Shown here in pieces: positions 10,216 to 21,230 of a DNA stretch of 32,414 nucleotides. Numbering within the stretch: position 1 is the first letter of the stretch; every line of letters begins with the position of its first letter. The position numbers and the translations under genes are program-made. The stretch covers positions 143,659 through 176,072 of the forward strand of contig JAKCWW010000084.1 of NCBI GenBank assembly GCA_026260175.1, given 5' to 3'. The DNA is from Reticulitermes lucifugus (lineage: Eukaryota; Arthropoda; Insecta; Blattodea; Rhinotermitidae). The notes under the pieces are model-generated. The model did not search any database, was not told the DNA's origin, and saw only the letters and a program-made list of their open reading frames with translations.

Positions 10216-10439
10216 AATGGAAACATCTCTCAGTATCGGATGCCACAGCCATCGGCATATTAACTACAACTGAAAGTCAACTTAGTTCAGTGGAGACGAG
10301 AATGGATGAATCTACAAGAGACGATGCAGCAGGATATTGAGAACATGACCGAGTGACGACGTTAAAGAATGAGTTGCGCTTTATGTCTTCTCTGGCGTGG
10401 ACAGGGCAACTTTGTGTTATACGTTTTACTGAAATTCAG

Positions 10440-10660
10440 CGGGCCAGTCTGTCAGTCACCCAATTATCCAATCAGTAAACCAGAAAAAAAACATTCGAAT
10501 CTGTCAAAATATTAGTCAAAATATTCTGCCAGCTAATAACTTAATCATGCAGAATAAACCAACGATTTAACCTGTCAGTCTCTTACTAGTCGGTCAGCCA
10601 ACCGACTAATTAGTCAGCAGTAAACCAGTCAGACAACCAGCAAACCAGTAAGCCAACTAG
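10440..10660. repeat. Degenerate CAGTC/CAACCAG low-complexity tract
   Basis: Irregular reiteration of cagtcagt, ccagtcag and aaccagtaag-type words, clearest at 10580-10660. It resembles the complement of the tract at 4655-4762, so it may be the tail of another LINE copy. Confidence 0.45.
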
Positions 10661-10834
10661 TGGTGTTTCATGGTTATTTAGTTTCATCGCCAAAATATTG
10701 TGTTATAACAATTCAGTACACATTTTTAATTAGAGGTTCTTTTTTTGGCTTGTTCGCCTAGTCGTGAAAAGCGCCTATTAGGTAATTCGTAGCCCTCCGT
10801 CGGTCTATCTGTCTATCCGTCTGTTTGTCCGCAT

Positions 10835-11160
10835 GTATCAGCGCGGCTCTCACTGGTTAAAATGGGGCAAAAATCGGGCCCTTTATATAAAGACCTTAGG
10901 AGGTTTCATTAAATCACAACAAAAGCGCTCTCTTCGACTGAAATAGTAGCAGGCTGTTAGTTCGTCCCTCCTGTCAATCTAACCGCGTATCAGCGCGGCT
11001 CCCATTGGAAGGATTTCGATAAAAATTTGGGAAAATCTGTCGAGAAAATCCAGATTCTTTTAAAACTGAACAAAGACGTTGGTCACTTTACACGAAGACA
11101 GTTAGTTATCTTATTGCCGGCGAAGCTCTCCTTTCGACTGAACTGGCATCAGGCTGTTAG
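10835..11160 (+). repeat. Two-unit diverged tandem repeat
   Basis: Unit 1 starts gtatcagcgcggctc at 10835 and unit 2 starts with the same 15 bases at 10987. Both end with ttcgactgaa...caggctgttag (ending 10960 and 11160). The middle parts have diverged and differ by about 50 bp. Upstream, 10798-10835 is rich in gtctatc/ccgtctg words. Confidence 0.7.
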
Positions 11161-13250
11161 TGTAGCCGAGAAGGTATAAACGTTACGTGAACGCGCGACA
11201 ATGTTACATTATACACACATTGCCTATCTTGACTCCTTATACTTTTGGTAACTGCTATACAGAAATTTAGAGTACAGCATTTTTGTGATAATGGAGTTTA
11301 GTGATATTTTAGTGACAAAGTCTTCCATAACTTGCGATTAAGAAGAGTCTGATGAAAAAGAACTGCAAACATAATTTAATCTCTTCCATAGAATTGACGG
11401 ACGCAGTAAAACAGTTAATTTCCAATTCTGTGATATGGATTAATGTCTCCCGGAAAAAGAGTCAAATGCTTTGTCTCTGGCTTAGAGCAAGCCATCCTCT
11501 GGCAATAAATAGTGTCACATAACATGACCCTAGGTATCTGTGGCCCACGACTCATAGTTTTACAACACCTCATTATACAGAATAGCATCTAATTCCATGA
11601 AACTCACCAAATCGATACAAGAAGAAAAAGGCAGACTCAGCCGGACTGTGTTTGCTAAGGGCTTTTTTAATCTCGCATGGGCCCAACCCTCCCCAATCTT
11701 TTGATGATGACGTCTATGCCACCGTGCTAATAGGTACTAATTGCGACAGGTTCATAGCTGGGTGCTTCACAAGAGGAGAAGAACCCACCACCTCTCTTTA
11801 CCACCTCACATCCCCGTAACCCCCCTTTTCCCAATTAATTGACTCGTCATAATTAAGCAAACCCTGTTAGTAACCCCCCGAGGCAGAGTTATAACGATTG
11901 TGTGTGTGTGTGTGCGTGCGCTTCTCTGTCACCCTCACACCCCTTGTACCTTTCTGTCTCTCTTTCTGTCTCTCTCGCCTCTTCTGGACCAAAAAGCCCT
12001 GTATGCCCTAACGAGCTCTGTACCTACTGCTTTTGTCTGATTAGATAAAGGCATGCTTAAAACAACAACAGATACGTCGTCCTAATGAAAGGCAGAAGCC
12101 GGAAACAACGCACGTCATAGGCTGAACATTGTCAGCCTCCTTGTGGTTTAATTCTTACGATAGTGGATAGGCTTTTTCGGTGACAATGTCACATGTCTTT
12201 CTGGACGTAGAGTTATAAATATGTAACTGAGAAGTATATACTATGCTGATAAGAATATTGGCTGCTAAAACGGTTGAAGCAGGTTTGCACGGAACATCGC
12301 TAGTGTTTCTGCGAGAAATCGTGGAATAAATGTGTAAAAATTTTGAAATTTCGAAATACAGAGAAAAATTCCAAATATTCCTCGAAACACAGGAAAAAAT
12401 GATTCAGCTCTTCCATAAATGTAAGCTACTTTATGTGGCACATGCACACATATATACACATATAACAGCGTTTTAAAAATACGTTTTCATGATAATAATT
12501 AAGCAGCAATTGACTTGCGTTGTCCGCTATAAGGTTTTTCTTACATGTCAATTTTGTTACAGTTAGGAGTTTCTCGAGTACAAAAAATTATTTTAGAGTG
12601 TCCTCCATGGAGTGAAGGTTGATAGACACTGGATTGAAGTGTTCTACGAATTTAAAATAATATCGTGTACATGCTGAAATATTCGCAGTGACAGAATGCA
12701 GTTTAATCCTGCCGGAAGTTACGACATTTCAGCCACTACTTCTGCTTCGGTCGTCTGAGCTGGATGTACTGAATAGCCTGTTACTTTTACCATCTAAGTT
12801 ACGCAGAACTCCAACTGGGTGACGTGTACTTTGAGGAAGCTTAGACATCTGTGGAAACCCAAAAAGTCTTCATTTCGCTCTTTATTTGGTAGTTCATGGC
12901 CTGTGAAGGCTTGGGTCTATTAGAGTTGCAGAGATATATACCAGTTTGTGACAGTGTTCACATTAGTCCTGATGATAAAGACGAAAGATATATATGAAAC
13001 TTCGGAATCTTCTTTCTGTATCTACAATGCTCATTCCTTGAGAAAAGTTAAAATTATGCTGCTAAAAATCAGTGCGGAATAAAATATGAAAAAAAAAACA
13101 TTTGGTGCGACCCTTTGCAACAGAAGGCTACGTGATAGACTTGGAGCAGATAGGATGACAATCTTAGAAGGACTTTAAATAAATAATGTTTAAAATTCTC
13201 GTGATCTTGACTAAGCGGATTTTTCCTTTGCCATTACTTTCTCTTCCTTA
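11161..13250. other. Gene-free stretch with short simple repeats
   Basis: Contains a (TG)n tract at 11899-11920 within a pyrimidine-rich block (11810-11990). 12040-12072 ends in aaaacaacaacaga, possibly a SINE-like tail. One 64-codon minus ORF (12265-12459) is unrecognised. A CTGATGA...GAAA string near 12970 lacks a stem and is not a hammerhead. Confidence 0.4.
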
Positions 13251-13251
13251 G

Positions 13252-13363
13252 GTCCAAACATTCTGCTCGAAACTCCGTTCTCAGGCACAGACAATATGTT
13301 TTGGGCAAATCCGTCACACCCCGTACGCAGGCCTATGCTGATGTACGATACCAAGCTCAACAG
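13252..13363 (+). CDS. Candidate internal coding exon, protein unknown
   Basis: A 112-nt stretch is bounded by a strong pyrimidine-rich acceptor (ttttcctttgcc...ctcttccttag) and a CAG|gtaaca donor. In the frame starting at 13254 it encodes 36 codons with no stop, beginning PNILLETPFSGTDN and including MFWANPSHPVRRPML, then MYDTKLN. Two bases are left at each end, so it would join exons by a split Gly codon (if the previous exon ends in G) and a split codon starting AG. The composition (W, several P, mixed charge) looks like real protein, and the repeats around it do not extend into it. I cannot name the protein. A second frame is also open and 112 nt is short, so chance is possible. If real, most of the window is intron of one gene. 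Confidence 0.45.
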
Positions 13364-13440
13364 GTAACACATTAGACTTAAATTTTATATTCTCCTCTTG
13401 CATTACAGTTTTATACTGTTTTCTCTGTGTATGACATCCA

Positions 13441-13525
13441 GCTATTGTATGTCTCCGCTCAGTTCGTAGAGCCGATCATGTGTAATCAATCTGCCCCTCG
13501 GTAACCCCGCGGGGTGCAAAATGAA
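13441..13525 (+). repeat. Degenerate tRNA-like head (SINE relic)
   Basis: gctcagttcgtagagc at about 13457-13472 closely resembles a tRNA A box with D arm. About 35 bases on, ctcggtaaccccgcgggg could be a decayed T arm and B box. The spacing suits a tRNA. The B box is too altered for a working tRNA gene, so I favour a SINE head relic. There is no intact acceptor stem. Confidence 0.3.
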
Positions 13526-13816
13526 ACAATCCCAATATCAGTAAATTCTCTTTCCTCCACAGCCCAGAACTGCCCTGTTATCTGTCATATCCAACCATTC
13601 CCATTCCTCTCCATTTTTCTCCTTCAGTGAACACAAATTAATCTCTTATAAACCTATATAAATTAGACGGTATATTTGTTTTTCTTGAAAATGTCTTCGC
13701 TTCTGTCCATTTTTCTTATGGCATATAAAAAGTGCATCATATTGAAATATTATTTCGTAATCAAAGTAAACAGCAACTTATAAAGGGAAGAAGGCGCCGC
13801 CTTTTGGTCGTGACAC

Positions 13817-14140
13817 TTAAATTAGCAAGCGCTTGGAGAACGATATTACACAAAACTTGATAGTAGCGTAAATCATATTAACTGAAGTATTCCCTTTAGC
13901 AAAATCCCACTTAAGATAGTAATAGCCAGGAAATTGTAGCTCTTCGTGGGACATAAAGTATTCCTTTCCTTTTTCACATACGAGAGTCAATCCCGAAGGA
14001 ATATGTAGCAATTGCGATGTGGAGCATTTAGCCCCAGCCCAAACTTCAACTAGGAGGACCATCCCTTTTTGGCTCTCTGCAACTCCTTGTTCAGTACATT
14101 CTCAGCTACCTTCATATCCGGAGACAGACTCTTACATCCT
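13817..14140 (-). repeat. LINE-derived repeat, upstream region, minus strand
   Basis: On the minus strand 'KVAENVLNKELQRAKKGWSS' (14042-14125) matches the sense of the block at 16840-16890, where 'ataagcagtcgcatagg' and 'ggggtggtcctcaagctt' occur in the same order. The 81-codon minus ORF at 13817-14062 lies in and beyond this repeat and is not a recognised gene. Frames break upstream. Confidence 0.45.
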
Positions 14141-14239
14141 CAATTAGTGATGTTATTTAAAATAATTGGCTGTTCATAATTTATTTGAAATGTAACCGCA
14201 AAATCAAGCGTCTTTTTTTTATGCTTCCATCCACATACA

Positions 14240-15035
14240 GGAAAGTAGCGATTGTGTAAGGCAACAGAGAGATCAGGAATGTCCACAGAGAGATCAACAA
14301 CTACAACAGAGAGAGAATAAAATGGATGCAGAGGAACTAGCAATGTCTACAGAGAAATTAACAATGTTTACAGAGAGATTAAGTGGCTACAAAAAGATTA
14401 ACAGTGTCTAAAGAAAGATTAAAATGACTGAAGATAAAGTAAAAATGTCTGCAAAGAAATTAACAGTGTGTACAGAGAAATAAAGACAGACTAGAATGTA
14501 TAGGTAAAAAATAAAAATTTGTAAAAGTAGATTAAAAATGACTACATAGAGATAATAAGTACATGAAGAGAGACGTTAGCAATGTGTACAAATACATTAA
14601 AATGGCTCTAGAGAGCCAATGTCTACAGAAATATTAAAATGGCCACAAATAAGAATTATTTACAGAGGAATTTAAAATGTGTACATAGAAATTAGCGGCG
14701 GCTACAGAGGTATTAAAATGTCTACGTAAGAATAAAAAAATTTACAGGCTTATAAAAATGGCTACACGAAGATCAGAATTATCTTTAGAGAGATTATCAA
14801 TGTGTACAGACCAATTAAAATGGCTACAGAAATATCAACAACCTCTACAGACAGAAATTAACGATGGATACAGAGAAACTAAAAATGTCTACCTAAAGAT
14901 TAACAATGTCTAGAGAGAGAGGTTAACAATTTGTACAGAGAGATTAAAAACAGGTACGGAGAGATTACCTATGTGTACAGAGAGATATGTAATGACTACA
15001 TAGGGCTTAACAATGACTACGGAGAAATTAGAGAG
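14240..15035 (+). repeat. Degenerate 20-21-bp minisatellite, block 1
   Basis: About 38 diverged units alternate between two forms, around aatgtctacagagagatta and aatggctacagagagatta, with period 20-21 bp. The strand is purine-rich (AGAGA). Where units are 21 bp and in register they translate as a heptad such as VYREINN or GYREIKN; the ORF starting at 14931 ('MYREIKN') is a fragment of this, not a gene. Drift between units is considerable, so the array is old. Confidence 0.9.
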
Positions 15036-15235
15036 ATAAATTTTTATTTGAGCCAACTTTACACAGTGTTACAGTATAATACTTACACCAGGCTTTTTGC
15101 AGTGTGCAAACTATTCAAACTTAATAAAAATGCCTCTAATCTACTTGCATAAATCTACTAGTAGTTACAAACTTAAAAATACCTCCTCTCCTCCTTCTAA
15201 TTGTTTTGTGTGGTGTTCCCACTTACATCTGACCT
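15036..15235. other. Unique insert between the two minisatellite blocks
   Basis: About 200 bp with no period-20 signal, ending with ctcctctcctccttctaatt-type pyrimidine sequence. It may be a later insertion, but no target duplication or terminal repeat is evident. Confidence 0.4.
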
Positions 15236-15715
15236 GCTGAGAGATGAACAATATCCACAGAGTAATAAATAGCTACTACATAAAGATTTGCAGTCAACGG
15301 AGAGGTTATGGAATTACAGAACGGGATAAATACGGCTGCAGAGAGGTTAACTTTTTCAGAGTTTTGAACAAGATAACAGAGGGGTTAGCTGCAGCTGCGT
15401 AAAGACTACCAACAGCTAGCGACAGAGTAACAAGGCTACGAAAAGTATGACCACACCTATGGAGGGAGTAGCACGGGACTCGTGAGAAAAAAGGCTACAG
15501 AGAAGCTAGAGAGACGAACAAAGTTATAGAGAGACTGAATGCGACTACATAAAAACTAAGAGTGGCTAGAGACCAACTAATAAGGCTACAGAGAGACTGA
15601 GCATGACTATGGTAGGAGTAGCAAGGCTCTAGTGAGACCAGCAAGGCTACAGAGATCCTAACAATTCGACAGAGAGATTAACTAGACCAAAGACAGACTA
15701 ACGACTGCTGCAAGC
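15236..15715 (+). repeat. Degenerate 20-21-bp minisatellite, block 2
   Basis: Continues the array of block 1 with more divergence: ggctacagagag, gagagactga and agactaac words recur at about 20-bp intervals, but unit length varies more. Together the two blocks span about 1.5 kb. Confidence 0.75.
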
Positions 15716-16104
15716 AGAAGAATGTTCTCTAATTAACATTTCCTAGACAGTCTATGAAAATGAGTGTATCGTGTAGGCTAATGCGTGCATGGTTTGAACC
15801 ACAAGAACACTGCCATCAAGAGATCGAATTCTACTCGGAGCATGAGTCTACCGTCATCCATGTTTCTCTCAACTGCTCTGTACAGCCAGAGGTAGGCCAT
15901 TTAACCTTTCCAAGAATCATGCGTAATGGCTCATGTAAAAAATATGTAAATCCTTTCCATAGGGTAAAATGTCAGAACTGTACACAGAGAATGGCTATTC
16001 TTGAGAGAATTAAACTAGTAGCACTCAAAGTGAGCTATATGGCCCCCCAAGGGGCCACACCAATTTTCTACGGGGCCACAGGAGAATGATGAAAAAGGGG
16101 GCCA

Positions 16105-16661
16105 CAGTGACTTTGAGTGGGCCACCGAAACTTCACTGCGTGAATAAAATTTTTGAAATCGAAAACTGAAAAAAAGTTTTCCTATTCCTCTGAATCCCCC
16201 GCAGCACACAAGGCAAAGTTTATTTTACTGCTTTCCCACATATTATCTGGTTGAATCTGGTTTCAGCTGGGAGACATTTTTGCTGTCGAATGTACGTAAC
16301 CGCCTTGATGCTGTGAAGAGAGGTGATCTTCGCTTATCACTGGCCACACTGGAACCAGACATTCAAAACCTGGAAATGTTCATCAGGTCCAAAGAACACA
16401 CTGAATATGAGGCCAATTATTAACAGAATATTTTTACTTGTATAATTAAACATTGTGTTATACCTAAACAAAAGATTTTAAAATATACGATATTACCAAT
16501 AAAGGTAGTACAAATATAGGCCTACTCTAATATATAAATCAACAATGTGGAAATAAAATATCTTCTTTTCATAAGGAACAGCGTCGACGTAGGATAGGGG
16601 GCTACACAGATAAATCAAGCTCAGAGGGTGGCCACGAGCAAAAATCATTCAAGAAATACTG
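16105..16661 (+). mobile_element. Second hAT remnant (3' part, possibly a deletion derivative)
   Basis: The right end resembles a hAT terminus: gtggccacgagcaaaaatc...gaaatactg, ending at 16661. A plus frame just upstream reads like a hAT C-terminal tail. A possible left end, CAGTGACTTTGAGTGGGCCACC at 16105, resembles the reverse complement of the right end (CAGTATTTCTTGAATG...GTGGCCACC) with gaps. The flanking eight bases (gggggcca and ccctagat) do not match, so the ends are not proven. GGGGCCAC words recur at 16040-16130. Confidence 0.45.
16262..16423 (+). pseudogene. hAT transposase C-terminal fragment
   Basis: A 53-codon open tail contains 'NVRNRLDAVKRGDLRLSLAT' and 'LEPDI' before a stop. 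It fits the end of the hAT dimerisation domain, where a K-x-R-x-RL segment is followed by LRLxLxxxxPDI. The preceding conserved block (LPF..TYLCE..FS) is absent, so it is truncated. It belongs to a different hAT subfamily from the 1537 element. Confidence 0.55.
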
Positions 16662-16669
16662 CCCTAGAT

Positions 16670-17062
16670 GACACTGGAGCTGACCTCTGCTGATGGTCTA
16701 AAGCAAACCGGCATATAATCCTAGCACTGCTCAGGTCTTGTATCTGTCAACTGTGATAAGCAGATTCCTGTCACTACCGCACGGTGCGTCTGAGGGTCGC
16801 GGGTGAAGGAACGGCCTCCAATATGGAGGATAGCTGCAAATATATTAAATAAGCAGTCGCATAGGGTCGAAAAGGGGTGGTCCTCAAGCTTGGGGTTTGG
16901 GCAATTTCCTAACAACTTTTCGCCGTAACAATTTACCATCTTACGAGCCAAACACAAATTTGTGGCAGGCTCTTGTGAAAGCGGTAATTAATCTCCGGGT
17001 TTCCTAAAATGGGAGGAAATTTTTGTCTTCTCAAGAAGGACTCTGCCCCATGGAATTGATTC
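16670..17062 (+). repeat. Deletion derivative of the LINE: upstream block joined to 3' end
   Basis: The antisense frame (16721-16957) carries 'NPKLEDHPFSTLCDCLFNIF' and 'HIGGRSF', the same block as 1367-1536. It runs directly into plus-strand 'gtgaaagcggtaattaat' and 'ctccgggtttcc' (translated VKAVINLRVS) and 'aaggactctgccccatgg', the LINE 3' block. The intervening endonuclease and reverse transcriptase are absent. Only the block from about 16720 on is well supported. The 1367-1536/4271-4660 copy has a similar joined structure with more of the 3' part kept. Confidence 0.6.
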
Positions 17063-18179
17063 GTTATTTATTTAATTAATCACTCAAACAGATATCTGTT
17101 TATGAAACATGATATACAGCATTTCTCCTGGCAATAACAAGTGACTTTCCGACAATGATATTCATGTAATGTAAATTACTACAATAAAGCGAGGTATTTT
17201 TCTCCCGCCCCTAAGTAGCTGTATGTACGGTAAAGGCATTTGGCACAGCCGTCTTTAAACATTTACAATATAGAGGACTCAGTAGTATAAGAACTTCGGA
17301 AAGAGGCGGTTATTGTTTTCCCCGCTGACGGCCTTGAAAAATAACAGTTTCCACTCAAGTCCTCAAAAAAGAGTACGAATTTTTACAGCAGTTGTGAAAT
17401 TTTGGTTTTTATGCTGTTGTTTCAATTGCAAATTATAAATTTTGCGGAAGGTAGATTATCTCCTATGTTGCTCATTTTAAGCACACAAGAATAAAACGTT
17501 TTACTTCTCTGTTTTCAACAATGTTGTAAATCGTGTCTGATATTATATTTGGATGCAATAACACCATATTTGGTGGGTAAAATAAAAAAATCCATATTTT
17601 ATAATATGAAATATGTTTACCGTCCACTAGTTTTTATGGTGCCAGTTAGCACAATTAAGGAAGATATGAGGGAATTTTAAAAATTTTCGGGGCTCACGGT
17701 TCGATATAAACATATGGGATAAGCGAAAAACGGACAGAAGAGCAGCTCACATAGAAATGCGTGACATTTGCGCTGATCGTGACAGTGAATAAGGGCTCAG
17801 GAAGATACACTTTCCATGTTCTTCAAAATTTAATAAAAATAAAGATTTTTCAAATTAATTATTTTGAAATCTTTCCAATTATAGGACATTTTCCGAAGGT
17901 GGCATTGTTATATCCCTTACGGATGTAATAAGGTCATTTGTCACTTTGCAACTTTACATTTTTTACTAATATTTGTAATGATATAGAGGTTTCGTAATTA
18001 AATACGATATACACGGACCTTAATGAACGTAAGAAATTGCAATATACATTAAAATTTGTAAACGTGTACTTCTGGTGTTGAAAATGACTTTCTGAACAAG
18101 TAGTGGCCTTATTGTAGCCAGTTACCCTATGATAAATCTAAAAAACATTACTTTATGGAGTAACGTGTGGCGTTTTTTC
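17063..18179. other. Gene-free stretch, nothing recognised
   Basis: AT-rich, with no ORF of note, no repeat pair and no RNA-like hairpin detected by eye. Confidence 0.45.
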
Positions 18180-18480
18180 AAAAGCAAAAAAAAACTAATC
18201 ACGCTTTTTATTGAAACAGAACCTTCATGACCTTGTCAAAAACATCCCGCTAATGGAGATAATTCTACAAACCCTCATACTTAGTTCATTAACATCCATC
18301 TTAATATTATCCACCAATTTATATACCGTTTTCCCAATAATGTCTTCGCATCGCGTTTTTCCGACTAATATGTTGTATGAATTTATCATTCATGTCATAC
18401 ACGCTGGCTGTTTAGTCCTCTTCAGCATTCTCCTCTTTTTCATTTCCCTAATACCTTTTGAAACGTACACCTGAGAAAAC
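18180..18480 (-). repeat. LINE RT ORF tail, diverged minus-strand copy
   Basis: The minus strand reads 'YNILVGKTRCEDIIGKTVYK' followed by 'VDNIKMDVNELS'. This aligns with the LVGKPEGKRPLGRP...EDNIKMDL tail seen at 4271-4660. The plus-strand ORF at 18211-18474, which looks hydrophobic, is simply the antisense of this relic and not a membrane protein gene. Divergence is high, so it is an old copy. Confidence 0.5.
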
Positions 18481-18654
18481 CTCTATTTTTCTCAAGTTTC
18501 CTCTTATTTCTTCTGTCTTACATCCAAATTTCTCTTCCGCAATTTTTTCTATAAATTTTCAAATTCTTTGCTTCCCATGTAATGAAGAATCAATAAAAAG
18601 GATCCTAATTCATGCAGTTTAATCTTAACATACTTTTAATTAAATGCTTTGTTA

Positions 18655-18894
18655 TTAACAGTGGGATTGTATAAGTCGAAAGCCAATAGGAAATGTACAG
18701 CAAAGGAAATAGTCCGCACTTTTGTAAAGGGAGACAAAGAGGTTACCAGGCAAGCAGCCTGCAGCTACACACTTCAATATACAATATCCCGGTGGTAAAC
18801 ATGGTACAAAATCTGGTAAACACTTCGATGACAACATTTTCAAGAATATGCTACCAAGCCAAATTATAATTTTTGAAGAAACTTTTTCCTTCAA
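18655..18894 (-). repeat. Possible dispersed repeat with an open frame
   Basis: The minus strand is open for 79 codons and contains 'CLPGNLFVSLYKSADYFLCC', a string I associate with multi-copy insect sequence from memory. There is no second copy in this window, so confidence is low. Confidence 0.22.
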
Positions 18895-18899
18895 TTACT

Positions 18900-20780
18900 C
18901 TAAAATGTTTGATGTATCTGAGGTGGGAATACATCTAGTAGAATTGAAGATACCGTTTATTTCATGTACTAACCAGTTTCTTGGTAGCAGAGTCAAAATT
19001 TCAACGCGTCTAAAACAAAGAACATTTACACAGCACAAATAAGTTTAGAAATTTTACACCAAACGTGTTTGATGTTTTTTTAATATCACTAACATGGCGT
19101 TAACTTTCATTATTGTGTTTGCATTGTAAAACAAAAAACAGGTTTTGTTAGATAGGGCACGGCCTTATTCTTTTTTCTTTTTTTAATATTTGAATTGGTA
19201 TTCAATTTAAAAAAAATTTCCAGAACAACAAACCGCAATGTAGGCGACAGGAGTAGCCGGATGAAGAAACACTGCAGAGCATAACACGTATAATATACTA
19301 AGCCAAGTTCAATGAGTACATTTTTGTATGTTAAAAATTCGTTCTATTGGGTCAGATGTAATGCAGTGTACATCGTATTGAAACGAGCCCAGGGGAAAAA
19401 AAAAAGTTTTTAATAGAGTGCAGAATTTTAGCATTTTGTTTGGGCACCCACCTGGTGTCAGGTCTACGGTCTGTAGGGACACGAAATGATTGTCGTTGTT
19501 TGAATTCCGTACACACAAGTTTAAAAAATATATAATAACAAGCTTCCAACGTCAGAAATTATACCTGTATGTCATTCATGTGCCATAATAATGCAGAAGC
19601 TTGCCAGATCAGCGTGGCGCACACAACGGAAAGAGAGAGAGAGAGAGAGACAGCCCACTGTAAACATTTTCCAATGAATCATGTTGGTGAAAAAATATGC
19701 TCGAAAAAGAAACAAAAATAATATTTAAAAAAAAAAAGCTGTGACAGTGCAGCAGGATTTCTGTTATTATAAACGTATTCATTATCAAACGAAAAATTGC
19801 ATGGTTGCTGTAAAGAAGTTTCCGTATTTTTAACTGGTTTCGTTGGAAATAACGATGCTTGTTAGTGCACAGGACCTTACTAGCGACGCGACGCGACGCC
19901 GCGCCGGTCCATTATGACGGCTGCTGGAATCGTCGTAATGAACCTTCTGCAGGGTACAGCCGACCACAAAACCCTTTCCATTGCCGCCGGTTTGCTATTT
20001 CTGATAGTTTGTTTAACGACGCTTTATCAGGTCTTATGGAATGATGACTGTGATTGTTGATTTTTTAAGGATTTAGAAGAAAACTCTGGTGGCTTACAGA
20101 AAAAGCCTCGGCTAAAATGTTTTTGTTATTAATTGCTAAGTTTTTCACAAGTTTTTGAACCCTTGTACCTTTTAAAAGGATTTATTACCAATCGTTATAT
20201 TGTGATTTTGTCCTGCACTGTCATATTCCTACGCAGGATTACCACCTTACCGCCTCAGCATCAGGAAAGCAGACTGCATTAGTCTTGTTTGAAACTCCTT
20301 GTTGAAGTTTAATCATTTATTGGAAAGATTTTACGTTAAATTTCGAATATCATTATGAAACAAAAACCATATTACCCTGTGATTCTGACAGTTTCGGTAT
20401 TCAAAGTGCAAATTTATTGTTTATACAGAAATGTTTATCTTAGAACTTTTCCACTCAATTCTCACTCTAACTTAATTTATATTTAGGGGTTTCTTTTATA
20501 CGTAAGCGACTGTGTAATTTATTCCTAGCGAAAATTAGGCCATCTTGTTGGTCTACAGCACAGTAAAATTCGGCGCTGACTGAGTAATTGAAAGACGTGA
20601 CTTTTCATCTTTATAATTTGCTCCATTTAACTTCAGAACGGGACTGTTGATCAACTTCAGGTAGTAGCTTGAGAATCTTACCGTCGCTCAGCTAGTCAAC
20701 AGTTTTCCGCCCTGTATGAAATCTCAACTTTCATTACAATGTTCACAAGAACCCGCCATTAAATTCTATCATGAGCTGGT
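18900..20780. other. Gene-free stretch with minor simple repeats
   Basis: Holds a short (AG)n tract at 19632-19650, an A-rich run at 19395-19405 and a small gacgc/gcgacgc reiteration near 19884-19902 (the only GC-rich spot here). ORFs of 60-69 codons (19309-19549, 19859-20044) are unrecognised. Confidence 0.4.
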
Positions 20781-20782
20781 TG

Positions 20783-20842
20783 AATACAGTCCACAATACA
20801 GTCCACAATACAGTCCGCAATACAGTCCACAATACAGTCCAC
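20783..20842 (+). repeat. Five-unit 12-bp tandem repeat
   Basis: aatacagtccac is repeated five times head to tail with one substitution (unit 3 ends gc). Near-perfect identity implies recent slippage. Confidence 0.95.
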
Positions 20843-21230
20843 AATCTCTTGTTATCAATACATTTTAATGCTATCCTACATTGCACGCCTCAATCTTAGG
20901 AGCGGTCTACTCCCTTCAGGTTTCATGACTAAAATATTGTATACATTTCTTACCTCTCCCAAGCATGATTTACGTCCCTCCGTCTGAGTGTTTTTAATTT
21001 CGTCACTCTGATATTATTTGATCGGTGACACAAATTACGGGGCAGACCTTTATGAAAAATGTCCATCTTCCTTCTACCCCAAATCCCTGATATATGCCAA
21101 AACGGTTTCCACAAATTAAGTGCAAATTACAATAGACTGAACATGATACTTTAAGGAAAAATATGTAAAAAATTTGGATTTACACACGTGTTTTAAACCT
21201 GGCACTTGGAATATCAAGTAGAAGAGTGGA

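Noticed and set aside
12960..13000. CTGATGA followed by GAAA, possible hammerhead
   Set aside because: Only seven bases lie between the two motifs and they form no stem II; stem I does not pair.
13540..13640. Second exon-like block bounded by pyrimidine tracts and CAG
   Set aside because: Neither plus frame looks protein-like and no donor site follows; the pyrimidine tracts are just local composition.
15740..15752. Possible left end and target duplication (cctaga) for the hAT remnant ending at 16661
   Set aside because: The duplication is offset by a base and the terminal sequence does not match the right end beyond CAGT.
15754..16089. 111-codon plus ORF
   Set aside because: No motif recognised; its 3' end runs into GGGGCCAC-rich sequence next to the second hAT remnant, and no splice sites or homologue are apparent.
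18211..18474. Hydrophobic 87-codon plus ORF resembling a membrane protein
   Set aside because: The complementary strand carries the LVGK...DNIKMD tail of a LINE reverse transcriptase, so the ORF is an antisense by-product.
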